DNA of 64,000 nt, taken from an uncultured Collinsella sp. (lineage in GTDB: Bacteria; Actinomycetota; Coriobacteriia; Coriobacteriales; Coriobacteriaceae). The notes beneath the pieces were generated by a model. It saw nothing but the letters and a program-made list of their open reading frames with translations, did no database searches and was not told where the DNA came from. The stretch covers positions 70,219 to 134,218 of the forward strand of contig CAUGJE010000005.1 in NCBI GenBank assembly GCA_959599915.1, in the 5' to 3' direction. Shown here in pieces: positions 34,103-43,409 of this stretch (positions are counted from its first letter, which is position 1; each line of letters starts with the position of its first letter). The translations under genes and the position numbers were made by a program.

Positions 34103-35380
34103 CTAGTGCTGTGCGACAACAACACCCAGGCCATCGGGGATGACGGCGACCTTGGCATCGGCACCCTTCATCTCAAAGGCGAGCTTGAGCGCTTCCTCGA
34201 TAGTGTTGACCGGCGTCATGTGCATATCCTTGAGCATCTGGTGATCGCACAGGTCGGTGACCATGATCACGGGGTGATGCGCCAGGATGCGGGCAAAGAT
34301 CTGGCTCGTCCACTGATCGGGCAGGGTCTCGTCCTTAGGACGATCGATACAGGCGCGCTCAAACTCTGCCGGATCGTTGTCGGCGATGTTGTGATAGAAG
34401 CCCTCGCCGCCGTGACCGTCGGCACAACCGGCGACGTCGATGATCACGCCGCCCTCGGGAAGCGTGGCCTCGGCAGCGCACATGCCCTTCACAGCCTGAT
34501 AGATGTTCTGATCGAGGGGGTAGCCGCCGTTAGTGGTAATGGCGATCTCGCACTCGACGGGCTCAACGCCGGCAAGGCTCTTCACGAACTCGCAGCCAGC
34601 CTCGTGCGCCTTGTGGATGTCGCCGGCAAAGGAGCCAATGACCTCGTGCTTGCCGTTGAGCACCACGTTGAGCACAAAGGCAAGGTGAGCCATCTCGGCG
34701 GCGGCAAACATGTCCTCGCTCACGTGGTTGTGGCACAGGTTGCCGGCACGCGAGTGGGAATCGTTCACAAACTGACCGTTGTGGTTGTACATGATGGTCT
34801 TGTAGCTGGCGATGCCAGGCAGGACGGACTTGCGGCTACCAGAGAAACCGGCAAAGAAGTGCGGCTCAATAAAGCCCTCGGCAAGCAGCAGATCGCAATC
34901 GGCCGCAATCTTGTTGATGATGCACTCGCCACCAGAAGGCAGGGTGCCGATCTTTTTCATCATGCTGTCGTCAGTCGCGACGTGCATAACGATTTCTTCG
35001 TTGGCAACGATCTCCTCGCCGTACTTGTTGACGAGCTCCTCGTGCGTCGACGGACGGTGCATACCCGTAGCAACCAAAATACGCACGCGAGCCTCAGGCG
35101 CAGCGGAATGGATGTGATGCAGCAGAATAGGCATCGTCACACGCGAGGGAACGGGACGCGTGTGGTCGGAGCTAATGATGACAATATCCTTCTTGCCAGC
35201 ACAAAGCTCCTCGAGCGAAGGCGAGCCGTAAGGGTTGGCAAGCGACTCCTCCACCAGCTCTTCCTGCGATTTCGTGGTCTTAAACTCGTTTTGATGACCT
35301 TCCATCACACCCGCGAAGTTCTTATCCTCGAGTTCCAGATGCAACGTCTTGTGGTCAAACGGCAGTTCACATTCAAACAA
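34103..35380 (-). CDS. larA: Lactate racemase LarA (nickel-pincer enzyme)
   Basis: 425 residues, the normal size. Interconverts D- and L-lactate through hydride transfer to a covalently bound nickel cofactor. Visible key residues: His in SSDHTRPVPS, His in EGFIEPHFFAGF, the cofactor-binding Lys in SGSRKSVLPGIASY, and His in NDSHSRAGN. I start at the TTG at 35378-35380, which follows GGAAGAGGG by nine bases; no ATG fits better. It faces the larB-larC1-tetR unit. No larE is in the window. Confidence 0.92.
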   Translation of the reverse strand: MFECELPFDHKTLHLELEDKNFAGVMEGHQNEFKTTKSQEELVEESLANPYGSPSLEELCAGKKDIVIISSDHTRPVPSRVTMPILLHHIHSAAPEARVRILVATGMHRPSTHEELVNKYGEEIVANEEIVMHVATDDSMMKKIGTLPSGGECIINKIAADCDLLLAEGFIEPHFFAGFSGSRKSVLPGIASYKTIMYNHNGQFVNDSHSRAGNLCHNHVSEDMFAAAEMAHLAFVLNVVLNGKHEVIGSFAGDIHKAHEAGCEFVKSLAGVEPVECEIAITTNGGYPLDQNIYQAVKGMCAAEATLPEGGVIIDVAGCADGHGGEGFYHNIADNDPAEFERACIDRPKDETLPDQWTSQIFARILAHHPVIMVTDLCDHQMLKDMHMTPVNTIEEALKLAFEMKGADAKVAVIPDGLGVVVAQH

Positions 35381-35504
35381 TGACGAGCGCCCTCTTCCTT
35401 TCAACTGACACACTAGATAAACCGTTGGAAGGATACGCCGCTCACCGAAAAACACCACCGTCTACCGACTCATTAACACAACGTTCATATTTGACCCAAA
35501 ACAG

Positions 35505-35538
35505 AGCGGCCGCGATCCCAAACGGGACCGCAGCCGCT
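35505..35538 (-). terminator. Hairpin between ppc and larA
   Basis: AGCGGC(C)GCGATCCC pairs with GGGACCGC(A)GCCGCT; TGTTTTGGG follows on the minus strand. It probably separates the ppc transcript from the larA promoter region (35381-35500), where I see no further clear site. Confidence 0.5.
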
Positions 35539-35603
35539 ACAGCCGTAAGGCAAGAAGCGCGCCTAATTCTCTTCAGCCCCAATCCCCGAAGACCGAGGAC
35601 GAA

Positions 35604-35730
35604 GGGACCCGATGGGTTTCCCTCTGAATGCATTCCGCAGCACGAAGCCCCCTTATCCGCAGCTCCGAAGGAGCAGGATAAGGGGGCTTCAAGTGCGAGG
35701 ACGCATTCAGAGGGAAACCCGTCGGGTCCC
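35604..35730. repeat. Nested hairpin element B with conserved internal loop
   Basis: Outer arms 35604-35631 and 35703-35730 match at 27 of 28. The inner stem is 35644-35658 / 35676-35690 (15 bp, perfect). The linkers are ATTCCGCAGCAC and AAGTGCGAGGAC, nearly identical to those of element A (33173-33297), while both helices have unrelated sequence. It lies 23 bp downstream of the ppc stop codon. Confidence 0.85.
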
Positions 35731-35753
35731 GGTGAGAGCCACAGGGCTATCGA

Positions 35754-38567
35754 TTACCCCGTGTTCTGCAATCCTGCCGAGACGCCGGTCACAGTCGAAA
35801 GAATCAGGCTCATGTACTCGGCCTTCTTCTCCTCGGCCATCTCGTCCTGGTTCATACGCACCTCGCGAAGGGCGCGGACCTGTGCGATGGACAGGGCGTC
35901 GACATAGGGGTTGCGCACGCGGACAGCGCAGCCAAGCACGCGGCGGCGCTGTAACGGCCACTCGTCACCGACGATGGCAAGGACCCACTTACGGGTGAGC
36001 TGCATCTCGGTGAAGACCTTCTCGGACAGATCCTGGCGATCGCCCAGGTGCAGATACATCTTGGCAATGCGCTGGTCGGTCTTGGCGATCGACATCTCGA
36101 TGTTGTCGATAAAGGTGCGGAAGAACGGCCACTCCTGGTAGGCAGCCTTGAGCTGGTCAAGATCGCCCAGCTGCTCGCAGGCGGTGCCCAGGCCGTACCA
36201 AGCGGCCAGATTGATGCGTGCCTGGCTCCAGCTAAAGATCCACGGAATGGTACGCAGGTCGTCGAGCGACTTGGCACCCAGACCGCGCTTGGCCGGGCGC
36301 GACCCGATCGGCAGCAGACCGACCTCGGTCAGCGGCGTCACGGTCGAGAACCACGGTGTAAAGTCCTCGGTGTTCAGCAGGTCCAGATAGCGCTCATGGC
36401 TTGCGGCGTTAAGCTTCTCGGCCATATCCCAGAACTTCTGCGTGGTCTCGGTGTTAGTCTTCTCGACACTCGGGGCCGACTGCAAAAGCGTTGCGGCTGC
36501 AACGGACTCAACATGGCGCTGAGCCAGCGTGCGGTTACCGTAACGGGCAAAAATAACCTCGCCCTGCTCGGTGAGCTTAAAGAAGCAGTTGACCGAACCC
36601 TTGGGCTGCGCCAGCACGGCCTTGTTGGCCGGGCCGCCACCACGGCCCACGGCACCGCCGCGACCGTGCATGAGCACCAAGTCGATATCGTTTTTCTCGG
36701 CCCACTTGGCAATGCGCTCCTGCGCGGAGTGCAGCGCGAGCATGGCCGTGGTAGGACCGGCATCCTTGGAGGAGTCGGAATAGCCCAGCATGACCTCCAT
36801 GCGGCGGTTGGTCTGGGCAAGGCGCTTTTGCACCACGGGCAGCGTAAGCATCTGGTCGAGCACGTCGACGCAGCCCTCGAGGTCCTCGAGCTGCTCGAAC
36901 AGCGGGATCACGTCGAGCTCGGGGACATCCTCCTCGTGTGCAAAGGACAGGTGGGCAAGCTCAAAGACGTCGGCCACATGCTGGGCGCTCTTGGTAAACG
37001 AGATGATGTAGCGATGCGCCATCTTCTTGCCGTAGCGCTTCTGGATGGAGCCGATAGCGCGGAAGGTATCGATGACCTCGCGCGTCATGGGCTGCAGGTC
37101 GCCATGGATACCGTTCTCGTGGATATCCTTGAGGGCGCGGGCGTGCACCACGGAGTGCTGACGGAACTCCATCTCGACCATATGGAAGCCGAAGGACTCG
37201 ACCTGCCAGATGATGGTCTGGACCGGGCCGTAGGCAGCACGGACGGCACCGCAGGCGGCCAGCGAGCGCTGGACGACGCGCAGGTCCTCCAGGAACTCAT
37301 CGGCGCTGTGGTACATGGTGTCGGTGATGCGACGGACGGTGGCGTTGAGTCGGTCTGCCATGACGAGCATGACGGCGCGATGCGGCTCGTGCTCGGAGAT
37401 CAGCTCGGCGCGTGCCGTGTACTGGGTGCTCATCTCGACCTGATGGTTCCACAGGTTGATGAGCTCGGCAGACGGCTTGCTGTAGGTGGCCTCGAGCGTG
37501 AGGTTGCGGCCGATGCGGCGGCACTTGTCCTCGAGCTTGAGCACCATATGGGTGAAATACTTGGCGGCGACCTCACGGCTCACCTTGGCGGTGACGTTGG
37601 GGTTACCGTCGCGGTCGGAACCGATCCAGCTGCCGGGATGGAAGAACGCCGGGCACAGCGGCGGCACGGTACCGGCCTTGTCGCCCAGCACCCAGTCGTC
37701 AAAACGACGATAGATGACGGGAATGACGTCGAACAGCGTGTTATCGAAGATGTCGATGATGGTATCGGCTTCCTCGACCGGCGTGGGCTTCTTGAGCGCG
37801 ATGGGGCTCGTACGCACCAGGGCGTCAATCTCCTGCAGCATATGGCGCTCGTTCTCCACCAGGTCGGAGCCGCCCAGACGCGGACGCTCCTCCAGCAGGT
37901 TGGAGATACGGCGAATCTTGCCCTCGACGGCCTTACGACGGGCCTCGGTGGGATGTGCGGTAAAGACAGGGTGGAACTCGAGCTTGTCGAGCAGCTCGTT
38001 GGCGCCCTCGACACCCATCTCATTTACCAACTGGTGATAGGCGACGGTGAGTTCGTTGGCGGGATCGACCTCGGTATCGGTCGACGCACCTGCCTCGCGC
38101 TCGCGCAGCTGCGCCACGCGGTAGTTCTCCTCCGACAGGTTTGCCAGATGGAAGAAGCTCGTAAAGGCGCGGACGATAACCTGCTGCTTATCGAGCGGCA
38201 GACTGTCGATCAGATCAACGACCTCGCGAAACGCCACGGCGGTGGGCTCGTCGGCAGTGGGCACGCCCTGCTCGTCGACGGACTCGTCGGCAGCACGGGT
38301 GCCGGGGTTTCCGGCATTGGCCACAATCTCGGCTGTCAAAATCTTGTCGAACAGGTCCGCGATCTCGGGATCATACTCGCTAAGCACACGGCGCTCCAGG
38401 CGCAAGAACAGCGCCAGATTGTCGCGCAGCTCCTCGGGGATCTCGATCTCGGCGAGACGCTCCTTGGATTCGGCATTCGAGCCGATTCGGTTAACGAGGC
38501 GGTTGACCACGGCAGCGACGCGCGCCGCGGCTTCGGGTACAGACTGGTTGCTTAGGTTCTCAGCCAC
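35754..38567 (-). CDS. ppc: Phosphoenolpyruvate carboxylase
   Basis: 937 residues. Fixes bicarbonate onto PEP to make oxaloacetate, feeding the TCA branch in a fermenting cell. Motifs: FTAHPTEARRKAVEG (catalytic His), GSDRDGNPNVTAKVS, VMLGYSDSSKDAG and HGRGGAVGRGGGP. The protein ends in Asn-Thr-Gly, the usual PEPC end. I start at the GTG at 38565-38567 because GGGAGG lies just upstream; an ATG at 38579 overlaps that site. Confidence 0.95.
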   Translation of the reverse strand: MAENLSNQSVPEAAARVAAVVNRLVNRIGSNAESKERLAEIEIPEELRDNLALFLRLERRVLSEYDPEIADLFDKILTAEIVANAGNPGTRAADESVDEQGVPTADEPTAVAFREVVDLIDSLPLDKQQVIVRAFTSFFHLANLSEENYRVAQLREREAGASTDTEVDPANELTVAYHQLVNEMGVEGANELLDKLEFHPVFTAHPTEARRKAVEGKIRRISNLLEERPRLGGSDLVENERHMLQEIDALVRTSPIALKKPTPVEEADTIIDIFDNTLFDVIPVIYRRFDDWVLGDKAGTVPPLCPAFFHPGSWIGSDRDGNPNVTAKVSREVAAKYFTHMVLKLEDKCRRIGRNLTLEATYSKPSAELINLWNHQVEMSTQYTARAELISEHEPHRAVMLVMADRLNATVRRITDTMYHSADEFLEDLRVVQRSLAACGAVRAAYGPVQTIIWQVESFGFHMVEMEFRQHSVVHARALKDIHENGIHGDLQPMTREVIDTFRAIGSIQKRYGKKMAHRYIISFTKSAQHVADVFELAHLSFAHEEDVPELDVIPLFEQLEDLEGCVDVLDQMLTLPVVQKRLAQTNRRMEVMLGYSDSSKDAGPTTAMLALHSAQERIAKWAEKNDIDLVLMHGRGGAVGRGGGPANKAVLAQPKGSVNCFFKLTEQGEVIFARYGNRTLAQRHVESVAAATLLQSAPSVEKTNTETTQKFWDMAEKLNAASHERYLDLLNTEDFTPWFSTVTPLTEVGLLPIGSRPAKRGLGAKSLDDLRTIPWIFSWSQARINLAAWYGLGTACEQLGDLDQLKAAYQEWPFFRTFIDNIEMSIAKTDQRIAKMYLHLGDRQDLSEKVFTEMQLTRKWVLAIVGDEWPLQRRRVLGCAVRVRNPYVDALSIAQVRALREVRMNQDEMAEEKKAEYMSLILSTVTGVSAGLQNTG

Positions 38568-38731
38568 GTTTCCTCCCATTCCTCCTTCTATGCACGTAAC
38601 ATGCGGTATTTATTATAGGCACTCGGCAAAAACTTTCGACGCTGATTGCGCTTTACCACACAAAAGTATTTTCTGCATTGCAAGGCTTTTTGCCCCAAAT
38701 GGTCGTATTTCTCGGTGGACGGCATATGCAA

Positions 38732-38767
38732 ACGGGGGCATTCCGCATAAATGCGAAACACCCCCGT
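38732..38767 (-). terminator. Terminator of hisS
   Basis: ACGGGGG/CCCCCGT outer stem with an inner GCA-TAAA-TGC tip. The left side contains GCATTCCGCA, the same 10-mer as in the two nested hairpin elements. Confidence 0.6.
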
Positions 38768-38824
38768 AACAATCGCTCTCCATGAGCAGGGCACGTTAGC
38801 AGGCCCGCAGCTCAAAAAGATGCG

Positions 38825-40138
38825 CTACAGGCGCTCGCGAACCGCCTCGACCACGTTGGCCAGATCGACGAGAACCTCGTCGTGACTCTGCATGTCGCGC
38901 ACCTTGACCTTGCCGGCGACAAGCTCGTCGCCACCCAGGACCAGGATGAGCTTGGCGCCCACCTTGTCGGCCTGCTTAAACTGGGCCTTGAGCGAACGAC
39001 CCTGGTAGTCGGCCTCGGTCACGATGCCTGCGGCGCGAAGCTCCTGCGTGATGGCAAAGACGTTCTGACGCAGATCCTTGCCGGCATTGGCGACGTAGAC
39101 GCACGGGGCCTCCTCGGCACCCAAGTCGTTACCAAATGCCTGAAGGGCCAGCAGGGCGCGCTCAAAACCGACGGCGAAGCCGACGCCGGCCGTGGGCTTG
39201 CCACCCTCGAGCTCGACCAAGCCGTCATAGCGACCGCCGCCACCGATGGAGCCGACACCGGCACCGGGAGCCTCGACCTCAAAGACAGTACGGGTGTAGT
39301 AGTCCAGGCCGCGCACCAGGGTGGGATCCTCGACATACTCGATACCGGCGGCATCCAGATAGCGCTTGACCTGCTCGTAGTGCTCGCGGCACTCGTCGCA
39401 CAGGTTGTCGCCCATCAGCGGGGCGTCGGCCATGATCTCGCGGCAATGGTCGTTCTTGCAGTCGAAGGCGCGCAGCGGATTGAGCTCGGCGCGCTCGCGG
39501 CACTCATCACACATCTCGTCGGCGTGATCGAGGATAAACTGCTTGACCTGCTCGCGGTATGCCGGACGGCACTGCGCATCGCCCATCGAGTTAATAAGCA
39601 GACGGAGCTTGGAAAGGTCGAAGCCCAGGCGCTTGTAGAACTCCATGAGCATGATGATGCACTCGGCGTCGGCAGCCGGATCGGGAGCGCCGAGCCACTC
39701 GATGCCCACCTGGTGGAACTGGCGCAGGCGACCCTTCTGGGGACGCTCGCCACGGAACATGGCCTCGGCGTAATAGGCCTTAAACGGCGTGGAGCCCTGA
39801 GGCACCAGGTTGTTTTCCACGACGGAACGCACCACACCGGCCGTGCCCTCGGGACGAAGGGCCAGGCGCTGCTTGGGCTTAAGCTTGGTGTCGGTGCCCT
39901 CGGTAAAGACGCGCTCCAGGTTGGCGCCGCTAAACACGCGGAACATCTCCTTGCGCACGACGTCGGTCGACTGGCCGATACCGTGGACAAACACGTCCAC
40001 CTGCTCGATCGCGGGCGTCTCGATGGGCTTAAAACCAAACGGCTCGAACACGCCGGCCGCAATCTGCTGCATCTTTTGCCAGGCGCGCATCTCGGCGCCG
40101 ATAAGGTCGCGGGTTCCCTCCGCCTTCTGTGCCTGCAT
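38825..40138 (-). CDS. hisS: Histidyl-tRNA synthetase
   Basis: 437 residues. Class II synthetase: motif 2 region FRGERPQKGRLRQFHQVGIEWLG, histidine A motif VRGLDYYTRTVFEV and motif 3 region TAGVGFAVGFERALLAL. A zinc-like cysteine set (CDECRERAELNPLRAFDCK, HCREIMADAP, LCDECREHY) lies in the insertion domain, as in many actinobacteria and firmicutes. The start is the ATG at 40136-40138, 7 bp behind AAAGGTG. It is not next to aspS, unlike in many relatives. Confidence 0.95.
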   Translation of the reverse strand: MQAQKAEGTRDLIGAEMRAWQKMQQIAAGVFEPFGFKPIETPAIEQVDVFVHGIGQSTDVVRKEMFRVFSGANLERVFTEGTDTKLKPKQRLALRPEGTAGVVRSVVENNLVPQGSTPFKAYYAEAMFRGERPQKGRLRQFHQVGIEWLGAPDPAADAECIIMLMEFYKRLGFDLSKLRLLINSMGDAQCRPAYREQVKQFILDHADEMCDECRERAELNPLRAFDCKNDHCREIMADAPLMGDNLCDECREHYEQVKRYLDAAGIEYVEDPTLVRGLDYYTRTVFEVEAPGAGVGSIGGGGRYDGLVELEGGKPTAGVGFAVGFERALLALQAFGNDLGAEEAPCVYVANAGKDLRQNVFAITQELRAAGIVTEADYQGRSLKAQFKQADKVGAKLILVLGGDELVAGKVKVRDMQSHDEVLVDLANVVEAVRERL

Positions 40139-40203
40139 GGGCAAACACCTTTCTTTTGTATCGCGTCATAGGTAATAGTCATTATACGGCACAAACACAT
40201 ACA

Positions 40204-40263
40204 GCGGCGGCGCGTCTGACCGAACGAGGGTATGGGGGCTCGTTCGGCCAGATGCGCCGCCGC
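40204..40263 (-). terminator. Long hairpin after the truncated MFS gene
   Basis: 25-nt arms GCGGCGGCGCGTCTGaCCGA and on, paired with one mismatch and a 10-nt loop. No T-run, so it belongs with the other long hairpins of this window. Confidence 0.6.
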
Positions 40264-40309
40264 GGTAGCCACGGACGAAGCGGACAAGCGGCAATGCGCT
40301 TTGGCCTAT

Positions 40310-40810
40310 CTACTCCCCCGCCACGCTCGCGCGCAACTTGGCGGCGATAGGCTCGGATGCTAGCAGGAACACAAGCATGACCACGGAGCACGCCAGGCAC
40401 ACAATCCAGGTGCTCGCAAAGGAGCCCGTGACATCGAACAGCACGCCCGAGACAATGGCGCCCACGGTGCCGCCGACCATCTCGAGCGAGGTAATAGTGC
40501 CCGTGACCTTGCCGAGGTCGGCCATGCCAAACTGCTTGGACGCGGCGGTGGTAGGCGTGATGGTGCCCATGCACGTTCCGATACCAAAGCTCACCGCGGC
40601 CACGATGGGACCGAGGTCCGTCGTCGGGAAGCACAACGCCACGCAGGCGATAATGCACGCAACGGAGCCAAGGATATTGCCAAAGCGCAGGCCAAAACGG
40701 TCACAGATCGCGCCGAGCGAAATCTTGGCGATAACGACCGTGGCCATGATGACAAAGCCGGAGGCCACGACGAGCCAACCGGGGAAGAATTTATGCTGCT
40801 GGGCTATGGA
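40310..40810 (-). pseudogene. 5'-truncated MFS transporter
   Basis: Codes for about 165 residues, the C-terminal part of a 12-helix major facilitator: GWLVVASGFVIMATVVIAKI, then SLGAICDRFGLRFGN (loop signature), then helices to SEPIAAKLRASVAGE. The N-terminal half is missing. The reading frame begins immediately after the stop codon of the amidohydrolase gene and in the same frame, so a deletion has joined the two. A GTG at 40766-40768 could start a 152-residue product but lacks a ribosome site. Confidence 0.75.
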
Positions 40811-42109
40811 TTACTCCTTGTGGTCAGCGATATAGCCCAAAGCGACGGCAGCATAAGCCGCGGCGCCAAGGGGAAGCTCGGCATCGCTAAAACGTGCCTT
40901 GGGATGATGCTGAGCAAAATGCTCGTCCGTATCAGTCACGGCAGCGCCCACGGTAAAGTACGCACTCGGGATCTCGCTCGAGATCAACGCGAAGTCCTCG
41001 CTCGCCATGGCGTGGAACAGCGGCAGGAAGGCGGACTTGGGCAGCACCGCGCCCACGTAGCCAAGCGACGCCTGCGTCATATCGTCATCGAGTACGAGTG
41101 GGGGAACATCCGAGAGCGTCTCAATAGTCGCCGGCGTACGATAGGTCGTGGCAACGCCTTTGACGACCTCCGCGATACGGGCCTTGAGGTGCTCCATGAG
41201 CTCGACATCGAAGCCACGCAGCGTTCCCTCGAGCACACAAGTATCAGGGATGACATTTGCGGCCTGACCGCCGGCGAACTTGCCAACGGTAAGCGCGACC
41301 TCCTTGGCCGCCGGCACTTCGCGAGCGATAAGCTCCTGAAGTGCCAGATGCACGTGCACGCCGGCCGTGATGGGGTCGATGCAGATCTCGGGGCTCGAGC
41401 CATGGCCGCCCTTGCCCTGAAGCGTGATGCGAAAACCGTACACGCCCGAGAGCGCCGGGCTGCCGTAGAGCACCAGGCCAAGCGGCGACTGGCTATTGAC
41501 ATGCATGGCAAAGGCGACCTGAGGACGCGGGTTCTGAAGCAGACCGTCGGCGATGGCGGCGCGGGCACCCTCAAAGGTTTCCTCGCCCGGCTGGAACAGC
41601 AACTTAACCGTGGCGTTGGCATCAACAAGCGCGGACTCGCGGGCCTTGAGCAGGCGCGCCGCTCCAAGCAACGCCGTTGCGTGCATATCGTGTCCACATG
41701 CGTGCATGCAGCCGTTCGTAGAGGCGAAAGGCTCGCCGGATTCCTCGGCAACGGGCAGGGCGTCCATGTCGCCACGAAGCATGATGACCGTACCGGCCTG
41801 CTCGTCCGTGCAGACGCCATTGCCTTGGGCCGCGGCGGCACCGGCGCCGACAAGGCCCACAACGCAGGAACCATCAACGAGCGTGGCAAATGGGATGTCC
41901 ATCTCGGTCAGGCGCGCTTGAATATACGCAGAGGTCTGCGGGAGGCTATTACCCAGCTCGGGCATCTGGTGTAAATCGTGTCGCCACACAGCGAGCTCGT
42001 CTGCAAAAGCCTGAGCTTCTGCAACGAGACCGTCACCGATAGCGGCCTGCGCCGCTGCGGTGGCCTTGGGCGCTGATTGCGGTTGAAGATCGGACAGAGC
42101 TGGTGCCAT
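40811..42109 (-). CDS. M20-family amidohydrolase
   Basis: 432 residues. Metal-dependent hydrolase of N-acyl amino acids or related amides. Visible motifs: VWRHDLHQMPELG (first metal region), MLRGDMDALPVAEESG, HACGHDMHATALLGAARLL (metal ligands) and a Glu pair in FQPGEETFEGARA. A dimerisation domain occupies the middle. The substrate is unknown; the family includes hippurate hydrolase and aminobenzoyl-glutamate hydrolase. The start is the ATG at 42107-42109 behind GGAGGG. The downstream MFS gene, possibly its transporter, is broken. Confidence 0.9.
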   Translation of the reverse strand: MAPALSDLQPQSAPKATAAAQAAIGDGLVAEAQAFADELAVWRHDLHQMPELGNSLPQTSAYIQARLTEMDIPFATLVDGSCVVGLVGAGAAAAQGNGVCTDEQAGTVIMLRGDMDALPVAEESGEPFASTNGCMHACGHDMHATALLGAARLLKARESALVDANATVKLLFQPGEETFEGARAAIADGLLQNPRPQVAFAMHVNSQSPLGLVLYGSPALSGVYGFRITLQGKGGHGSSPEICIDPITAGVHVHLALQELIAREVPAAKEVALTVGKFAGGQAANVIPDTCVLEGTLRGFDVELMEHLKARIAEVVKGVATTYRTPATIETLSDVPPLVLDDDMTQASLGYVGAVLPKSAFLPLFHAMASEDFALISSEIPSAYFTVGAAVTDTDEHFAQHHPKARFSDAELPLGAAAYAAVALGYIADHKE

Positions 42110-42194
42110 AAATGCCCTCCAGTAACGTTTTTGCAGCAAGCACTTTGATAGCGTAAAGTGCAAGGTACAACTTTAAGGGCGACGCATAAAAAAT

Positions 42195-42213
42195 GCCGCC
42201 CCGAGAGGGCGGC
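42195..42213 (-). terminator. Terminator of the DMT exporter gene
   Basis: GCCGCCC-CGAGA-GGGCGGC followed on the minus strand by ATTTTTTATG. Confidence 0.75.
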
Positions 42214-42225
42214 GCAACAAGTTGT

Positions 42226-43209
42226 TTACAATTGCGGGCGCGGCTTTTTGCGCAAAAAATCGAAGTGAGTCTCGCTCAAGATAATCGACAGGAAGATAAG
42301 CACGAAGCCGGCGAGCAGGCGCGAGGTGAGCGCCTCCCCCATCAGCAGCACCGAAAACAACACGCCCGAAGGCGACTCCATCGAAAGAAGCAGTGAGCCC
42401 GTCGAGGCGGGGACATGCGCCAAACCGACGTTTTGGACGAGCAGCGCCACGCATGTGCAGCCCACCGAGAGGAAAACAGCCACACCGATAAACTCCGGCG
42501 TCCATGCAGAGAGGGGCGCCTGAGTCTCGAATAGCAGCGACGTGATTAAACTCAAAACGCCATTGCCCACAAACATCCAAAACGTGATGACGTTGATGTC
42601 CATCTTGCGACCGTACTTGGCAGTCACCGCCATCTGGATGGCGAAGAAGATCGCGCCGCCCAAGGTAATAACATCGCCGGCATTGAACTCGACGCTATCG
42701 AGCGCTACCAGGCCAATACCCGCCAGGCACAACAACGCTGCACCCAGGTTATACCGGGTAAGCTTTTCACCGCTCAGGACATAGCTTGCAAACGGCACAA
42801 GGATGCAATACGTGCCGGTCAAAAAAGCGCTCTTGCCCGCCGTGGTCTGTGCCAGGCCGATCGTCTGCAAACCGTAGGCACCCCACATGAGCGCGCCCAT
42901 GCCAAGCCCGACGATCAGGTTGCGGGCATTGAAATGAGCGATGATGCGCTTATGGAAAATTGCAAACATAACCAGTGATGCCGGGAGAAAGCGAACATAG
43001 ACCAGCGCGAACACCGGAATGGTGCCGAGTGCGTCCTTCATAGTGGTAAAGGAGTAGCCCCAGATGACCGCCACCGAAAGGAGCAGAACCTTCCAGAACA
43101 GCGGAGAGCGTGCGCCGGCACCACGGGAGGTGCCGCCCGCACCCAGGTCCTCGCGAGCAACAGGGCTATCGGGCATGTTTTCAATTTCGTTGGCAGCGTA
43201 TTGGGCCAT
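42226..43209 (-). CDS. EamA/DMT-family transporter
   Basis: 327 residues with ten predicted membrane helices in two EamA repeats, after a 30-residue hydrophilic head rich in Gly/Ala. Landmarks: VIWGYSFTTMKDALG at the start of the first repeat, GAYGLQTIGLAQTTAGKSAF, and VLFSVLLMGEALTSRLLAG in the second. Members export amino acids or metabolites; the substrate is not predictable. The ATG follows GAGGAT. Confidence 0.88.
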   Translation of the reverse strand: MAQYAANEIENMPDSPVAREDLGAGGTSRGAGARSPLFWKVLLLSVAVIWGYSFTTMKDALGTIPVFALVYVRFLPASLVMFAIFHKRIIAHFNARNLIVGLGMGALMWGAYGLQTIGLAQTTAGKSAFLTGTYCILVPFASYVLSGEKLTRYNLGAALLCLAGIGLVALDSVEFNAGDVITLGGAIFFAIQMAVTAKYGRKMDINVITFWMFVGNGVLSLITSLLFETQAPLSAWTPEFIGVAVFLSVGCTCVALLVQNVGLAHVPASTGSLLLSMESPSGVLFSVLLMGEALTSRLLAGFVLIFLSIILSETHFDFLRKKPRPQL

Positions 43210-43285
43210 GGAACATCCTCACACTCAAACTGGGCGTGGTGTCCGCACGCGTATGGCTGCGTGCCGCCTCATGGTCAAATAAAAA

Positions 43286-43315
43286 CGGGACGCGCCGGAC
43301 CCCCGGCACGCCCCG
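43286..43315 (-). terminator. Hairpin downstream of the YhgE pair
   Basis: CGGGACGCGCCGG/CCGGCACGCCCCG with mismatches; a TTTTTATTTG tract follows on the minus strand. Confidence 0.5.
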
Positions 43316-43409
43316 CTACTGTAGCAACAACCAGCGTTGCACCGCAATCCAGCCCGCTAAAGCGTCAGCAAAGTGAACCTCGATGTTTTGTCAATGTCAC
43401 GCTGTTGCA

